Below, piece after piece: positions 4,701 to 8,703 of a DNA stretch of 8,703 nt. Numbering within the stretch: position 1 is the first letter of the stretch; each line of letters begins with the position of its first letter. Both the position numbers and the translations under genes were made by a program. Below the pieces are notes generated by a model. That model ran no database searches, had not been told where the DNA came from, and saw only the letters and a list, made by a program, of their open reading frames with translations. The DNA comes from RPQK01 sp041946865 (GTDB lineage Bacteria > Acidobacteriota > UBA6911 > RPQK01). Location: positions 1 through 8,703 of the forward strand of contig JBHGBF010000240.1 in assembly GCA_041946865.1 (NCBI GenBank), read 5' to 3'.

Positions 4701-7109
4701 CCCCTCAATCCAGAGCAGCCCGACCGCACGAATCGTAATGTCTGTCTTCTTAGGGCGAAGCGAGATTTGCTGCAGCATTTCCAGCTGAGGATCAATGGCT
4801 ATGGCCATGCGGTCGGCCTCCTGCCGCAGTTGTTCCTCCAAAAGCATTTTTTTCTGGAGGACCTCTTGCAGTCGGGTCTGGGCCCTTTCGATATCCTGGC
4901 GCTCCCGGGCCACGCGGCCGTATCCTCTCGCGACTGTGGTCGCACGCCCGATCGTCCCAAGGCGGGATCCAAAGAGAGCTCCGAGCACTCCGGCGCCGGC
5001 TGAAATCCAGGTTTGTGTCTTCTGGTTCTCGTATTGAGACTGCTGGCGCCCGAGTGCCTCCCGCGCCGCAGCCTCTTGACGACTCAAAACATCAAACTTG
5101 GAAGCGTACCGCTGTCTGAGGGCATCCAGCTGGGAATCGCGCCTCTCGCGGCCGAGTTGAGCGAGACGGATCCGAAAGTCGCGCTCAGACTCCCCTGGTT
5201 GCGAAACGAGCTTGAGCAGATTGCTCTTCAAGAGGTCAACAGTGTAGACCCGGGCAAGAAAATCGCGGTAAGTTCGCTCCAGATTTGCCGGCCTCAGTGC
5301 CTGAGCGGCATCTCGGGACAAGGGCGGGAAAACGCCTCCTGACGGACGCAGGGTCGAAACGCGGTCCAGGCTCCCAACCGGCAGGGGCTGGGCGCTGTCC
5401 CAAAGGAACGAGCTCACACCTTCCGCCGGAATCGGGTAGGCGTGCGCCACATCGGCGGTCTGGGCAACGCCCCAGCGATTGTCGAGCACCTGCACGCGAG
5501 CCGCGGCGAAGAAATACGGCAGATACGAACCTGACCCCGAGGCGGTCTCCAGGTAAAACTGCGAAACGTCTGAAGGAACTCTTGTCTCTTCGGCTGGCAG
5601 AACCGGGGGTAGCGGGGGCAACGCAACGGCAGGGACGCCGAGGATCGGCGGGGGAACCAGGCCGGCCGCCTCCGCCATGGCCGGCGCTTCCTGGTTGCGA
5701 TACCCGGCCATCAGGTCTTTAATTTGCGCCCGGGTGAGAGGACCGGCCAGGTACGAGAGTGTCCAGCGTGTCTGGAAGAGAACGGGGGCAGGCGAATGCA
5801 CGTTGTGCAGAAGAAAGACTCTTCTTCCCAGGCGGGAGAGGAGGTCATCCAGCCGTGAAGCATCGAGCGACGAACCGGCCCCGCCGGCTCCGCTGGTAAG
5901 TCCCTCAAGCAGGCGTTCCTTGTCTCTATCTGTCTGCAGGCGCCCGATGAACCAGGTGCCGGTGTTGGAGAGCCCCTTGTAGTCAAGGTCCACAGGGTTC
6001 TGCGTGGCCAGCACAATTCCCAGCCCGAAGGCGCGCGCCTGCTTCAGGAGCGTCAAGAAGGCCCGTTTCGATGGCGGAGCCGCAACCGGCGGTAGGAAGC
6101 CGAAAACTTCATCCATGTAGAGGAGGGCCCGCAGGCTCGTGGTGCCGGGCTGCGCTCGCATCCAGCCTACCACCTGGTTGAGCAGCAGCGTCACGAAAAA
6201 CATCCGTTCCGGGTCGGACAAATGCGCGATGGAGAAGACGCAAACGCGCGGCTTTCCTGTCGGAGTGTAGAGCAACCGATCGACTTCAAGCGGATCTCCT
6301 TCCATCCACGCTCCAAAACCGGGCGCCGCGAGCAGGTTGTTCAGCATCATCGCCAGCTCCAGACGCTGCGGGGCCGGGTAAAATGATTCGAGCTCGAATA
6401 CGCCGATGCGTGTGAGCGGAGGAGACTGGATCATCTGGATCAGCTGGGCGAGATCCAGCGTCCGGCCGACACTCCAGGCTTGCTCCAGGATGTTGGATAT
6501 CAGGATATGCTCACGGCTCCTCAACGGATCGGCATCAATTCCGACGAGGCCCAGCAACCCGGAGGTCGTCGTAAGGATCCGTTCCCGAAGCAGGTCCACA
6601 TCCTCAAGGGCCTCTCGTGATGGAGGTGAGAAGGAACGGAGCAGGGACACCGGAAGGCCGGACATACTGCCCGGAGTGTAGATGGCAAATTCGGCCGTGT
6701 CGCGCAGCCTGGCGATGCGCGACGGGTCCTGGTCCCAGTCGGCCAGCCCTTTCCGCCACCCGCCAGCCTGCTCCGCCGCGAACTGGTCGATCGACAAACC
6801 GCGTCGCTCCGCCTCATCCGGCCTCACCCATTTACGGAAGTCCGCCGGATCCAGGTCCGGGAAATTCAGAAGCAGGTTTCCCAGATCCCCCTTGGGGTCG
6901 ATCACAATGGCCGGCACCCGATCGATGGCTGCCTCTTCGAGAAGGCCAATGCAAAGTCCCGTCTTGCCGCTCCCGGTCATCCCCACGCAAACCGCATGCG
7001 TGACCAGGTCTCGGGCATCGTAGAGCAGGTAATCCGGCAAGACTTGCTGTGTATCAGGATTGAATATTTTGCCAAGATAGAACAAACCCAGCTTCTCGAA
7101 AGACTCCAT
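4698..7109 (-). CDS. HerA/VirB4-like P-loop ATPase with coiled-coil C-terminal tail
   Basis: An 803-aa protein of the HerA/FtsK-related ATPase group. Visible parts are Walker A GMTGSGKT (43-50), a conserved IDPKGDLGN (70-78), Walker B LLYMDEVFGF with Asp333-Glu334, the sensor-like ATQNP (368-372), and GRLQTDRDKERLL just after it with candidate arginine-finger residues. Walker A lies only 43 residues in, so the N-terminal HAS barrel of classical HerA is missing or very short. A proline-rich linker (about 484-506) leads to a C-terminal region containing coiled coil 641-699, a glycine-rich hydrophobic stretch 700-721 (SAGAGVLGALFGSRLGT) and a second coiled coil 731-770. I chose ATG 7109 because GGAGGA (7121-7116) lies 6 nt upstream; an upstream TTG at 7154 is not needed. 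No nurA nuclease gene or secretion genes are adjacent, so neither DNA-end processing nor conjugation can be assigned. It is convergent with copA and divergent from the lyase gene. Confidence 0.85.
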   Translation of the reverse strand: MESFEKLGLFYLGKIFNPDTQQVLPDYLLYDARDLVTHAVCVGMTGSGKTGLCIGLLEEAAIDRVPAIVIDPKGDLGNLLLNFPDLDPADFRKWVRPDEAERRGLSIDQFAAEQAGGWRKGLADWDQDPSRIARLRDTAEFAIYTPGSMSGLPVSLLRSFSPPSREALEDVDLLRERILTTTSGLLGLVGIDADPLRSREHILISNILEQAWSVGRTLDLAQLIQMIQSPPLTRIGVFELESFYPAPQRLELAMMLNNLLAAPGFGAWMEGDPLEVDRLLYTPTGKPRVCVFSIAHLSDPERMFFVTLLLNQVVGWMRAQPGTTSLRALLYMDEVFGFLPPVAAPPSKRAFLTLLKQARAFGLGIVLATQNPVDLDYKGLSNTGTWFIGRLQTDRDKERLLEGLTSGAGGAGSSLDASRLDDLLSRLGRRVFLLHNVHSPAPVLFQTRWTLSYLAGPLTRAQIKDLMAGYRNQEAPAMAEAAGLVPPPILGVPAVALPPLPPVLPAEETRVPSDVSQFYLETASGSGSYLPYFFAAARVQVLDNRWGVAQTADVAHAYPIPAEGVSSFLWDSAQPLPVGSLDRVSTLRPSGGVFPPLSRDAAQALRPANLERTYRDFLARVYTVDLLKSNLLKLVSQPGESERDFRIRLAQLGRERRDSQLDALRQRYASKFDVLSRQEAAAREALGRQQSQYENQKTQTWISAGAGVLGALFGSRLGTIGRATTVARGYGRVARERQDIERAQTRLQEVLQKKMLLEEQLRQEADRMAIAIDPQLEMLQQISLRPKKTDITIRAVGLLWIEG

Positions 7110-7115
7110 CGGTAT

Positions 7116-7133
7116 TCCTCCGCGGCCAGTATA
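7116..7133 (-). promoter_or_regulatory. Strong ribosome binding site and possible -10 of the ATPase gene
   Basis: On the minus strand GGAGGA (7121-7116) sits 6 nt before ATG 7109 and decides the start. Just upstream, TATACT (7133-7128) matches five of six -10 positions, but no good -35 lies at proper distance and the implied leader would be very short. The ribosome binding site is firm; the -10 is tentative. Confidence 0.5.
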
Positions 7134-7217
7134 GCCTAAGGGTGAGGGATACAAGCCACCGTCTGGAAGGAGTGGGAGGGCCGTGCAGCTTTTACTGATT
7201 TGTGAATATTGGTCAGA

Positions 7218-7247
7218 TTGTCAGTTTTCGTGGTTGTCGGGTAGCAT
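7218..7247 (+). promoter_or_regulatory. Candidate promoter of the lyase gene
   Basis: TTGTCA (7218-7223, five of six matches to TTGACA) and TAGCAT (7242-7247, four of six matches to TATAAT) are separated by 18 bp. The start site would fall near 7254, leaving a leader of about 20 nt that contains the ribosome binding site GAGG (7266-7269). There is no room for a TnaC-type leader peptide, so E. coli-like tryptophan-induced attenuation is not expected from this promoter. Confidence 0.4.
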
Positions 7248-7274
7248 CAGCACATTAGTAACCCCGAGGCACAT

Positions 7275-8648
7275 ATGCAATTTCCCTTCGAACCGTTCAA
7301 GATTAAAGTCGTTGAACCTCTCAGGCGGACCACCCGCGAAGAGCGCGACCGCCTGATTCGCGAAGTCGGCTATAACCTTTTCAGGATCCCGGCTGACAGC
7401 ATCCTGGTTGATCTGCTGACTGACAGCGGCACGTCGGCAATGAGCGATAACCAATGGGCTGGGATGATGTTGGGAGACGAATCCTACGCGGGCAGCAAAA
7501 ACTTTTATCACTTCGAAGAAACGGTTCGCCGGATTTTCGGCTTCCGCCACATCATTCCCACCCACCAGGGCCGCACAGCCGAGAACCTCTTGTTTTCGGT
7601 TGTCCTGAAGCCCGGCGATCTCGTCCCCAACAACACGCACTTCGACACTACCCGGGCGAACGTCCAGCACAAGGGCGGCCAGGCAGTCGATGTCCTCAAC
7701 CGCGCCGGACGTGATCCGCACTCTACTGACCCTTTCAAAGGGAACATGGATGTCGAGGCACTCGACAGGCTGATCCAGGATCACGGACCCGAGAAGATTC
7801 CGCTCGTCATGCTGACCGTCACCAACAATTCAGCGGGCGGGCAGCCGGTTTCCATGCAAAATGTTCGGGACACTCGGGCTGTCTGCAGCAAGTACGGGCT
7901 TCCGCTGATGTTCGATGCGTGCCGCTATGCGGAGAACTGCTATTTCATCAAGGAACGAGAACCCGAGTTCGCCCGCCGGACCATCCAGGAAATCGCCCGG
8001 GAGCTGTTTTCATACGGAGACGGCTGCACCATGAGCGCCAAGAAGGACGGTCTGGTCAACATCGGGGGGTTCCTGGCAACCAACAATACGGACTGGGCTA
8101 CCAAAGCCACCAATCTCCTGATTCTGATCGAGGGATTCCCCACGTACGGCGGCCTGGCTGGTCGGGACCTGGAGGCCATGGCGCGAGGCTTGGAGGAAGT
8201 TCTGGACGAGGACTACCTGCACTTCCGGGTTGGGCAGGTCAGGTATCTGGGCGAGCAGCTGGATCGAGCCGGTGTCCCCATCATAAAACCCACCGGCGGC
8301 CACGCTGTTTATCTCAATGCCCGGGAGTTCCTGCCCCATATTCCGCCCAGCCAGTTTCCAGGACAGGCCCTTGCCGTATCGCTGTATCGCGAAGCGGGAA
8401 TCCGGTCGGTCGAGATCGGAAGCCTCATGTTTGCCGAAAAGGATCCCGTGACCGGCGAAGTGCGCTACCCGGATCTTGAGCTGGTCCGGCTGGCAGTCCC
8501 CCGCCGTGTCTACACCTCCATGCATATGAACTACGTGGCCGAATCGATCATCTCGGTATTTCAGAAGCGGGACCAGATCCGGGGACTCCGAATCGTCGAG
8601 GAGGCCCAGTACCTGAGGCACTTTACCGCGGTGCTGGAGGAGATTTAG
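7275..8648 (+). CDS. tnaA: Tryptophanase (tryptophan indole-lyase), PLP-dependent beta-eliminating lyase
   Basis: A 457-aa, full-length cytoplasmic member of the tryptophanase/tyrosine phenol-lyase family. Predicted reaction: L-tryptophan to indole, pyruvate and ammonia. PLP-site residues fall at the same numbers as in tyrosine phenol-lyase: Tyr71, Arg100, Asn185, Asp214, Arg217 and Schiff-base Lys257 in MSAKKD. At three specificity positions it follows tryptophanase: Phe123-Asp124 (Thr124 in tyrosine phenol-lyase), Ile381 in RSVEIGS (Arg381 there) and His449 in RHFTA (Phe448 there). The N-terminal half otherwise resembles tyrosine phenol-lyase (MSDNQWAGMMLGDE, AENLLF), so a lyase of mixed or different specificity remains possible. 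ATG 7275 is supported by GAGG at 7266-7269. No tryptophan permease gene lies in the window. It appears to be transcribed alone. The 55 bp after the stop show no clear terminator. Confidence 0.88.
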   Translation: MQFPFEPFKIKVVEPLRRTTREERDRLIREVGYNLFRIPADSILVDLLTDSGTSAMSDNQWAGMMLGDESYAGSKNFYHFEETVRRIFGFRHIIPTHQGRTAENLLFSVVLKPGDLVPNNTHFDTTRANVQHKGGQAVDVLNRAGRDPHSTDPFKGNMDVEALDRLIQDHGPEKIPLVMLTVTNNSAGGQPVSMQNVRDTRAVCSKYGLPLMFDACRYAENCYFIKEREPEFARRTIQEIARELFSYGDGCTMSAKKDGLVNIGGFLATNNTDWATKATNLLILIEGFPTYGGLAGRDLEAMARGLEEVLDEDYLHFRVGQVRYLGEQLDRAGVPIIKPTGGHAVYLNAREFLPHIPPSQFPGQALAVSLYREAGIRSVEIGSLMFAEKDPVTGEVRYPDLELVRLAVPRRVYTSMHMNYVAESIISVFQKRDQIRGLRIVEEAQYLRHFTAVLEEI

Positions 8649-8703
8649 GCCGTTATTGGGTCCCGAACGAGAATTTTGTTCTTCTTAGGCCGCAAGCTTC
8701 AAC

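Noticed and set aside
3139..4701. A 520-codon open frame on the minus strand opposite copA
   Set aside because: It lies antisense to a fully conserved CopA with every catalytic motif intact. Its translation is low-complexity (rich in Arg, His, Gln, Asp) with no recognisable domain, and GC-rich codon bias explains the open frame.
7202..7218. CRP-like site TGTGA...TCAGA upstream of tnaA
   Set aside because: The half-sites are separated by 7 rather than 6 bases and the second is degenerate, so it does not fit the CRP consensus.
8645..8692. Direct repeat TTAGGCCG at 8645-8652 and 8685-8692 around the lyase stop codon
   Set aside because: An 8-bp match 40 bp apart is too short to separate from chance, and no element lies between the copies.

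Overview
The window is GC-rich bacterial DNA. It most likely comes from an Acidobacteriota genome or a close relative. The main clue is the first gene, whose N-terminal domain (KEYxIAVxxLGR, FDPxxDPIVRV, IPKGxY signatures) I associate from memory with large paralogous families in that phylum. This taxonomic call is an inference, not a search result.

Layout. (1) Bases 1-640 hold no convincing gene. Bases 37-506 are packed with nested inverted repeats: small 5-8 bp hairpins with TTC/GAA or AGC/GCT loops, separated by five related spacer copies in alternating orientation. (2) Bases 641-1789 (+) encode a 382-aa two-domain protein of unknown function. (3) Bases 1881-4602 (+) form a two-gene copper operon: a 70-residue CopZ-type chaperone and an 828-residue CopA-type Cu(I) P1B ATPase. 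A good sigma70-like promoter lies just upstream. (4) Bases 4600-4700 are a near-perfect inverted repeat between convergent genes, and its two arms contain the stop codons of both genes. (5) Bases 4698-7109 (-) encode an 803-residue HerA/VirB4-like P-loop ATPase with a C-terminal coiled-coil/glycine-rich/coiled-coil tail. (6) Bases 7275-8648 (+) encode a PLP-dependent beta-eliminating lyase. Its length and numbering match tyrosine phenol-lyase, but its specificity residues match tryptophanase (tnaA).

How the genes work together. CopZ and CopA are a clear functional pair: the chaperone carries Cu(I) to the exporter. The other genes look like independent units, with the lyase and the ATPase divergently transcribed from a 165-bp gap. 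No mobile-element gene, tRNA, rRNA or CRISPR array is visible. The least explained parts are the repeat array upstream of the first gene, the stop-codon-carrying inverted repeat at 4600-4700, and the 382-aa two-domain protein.
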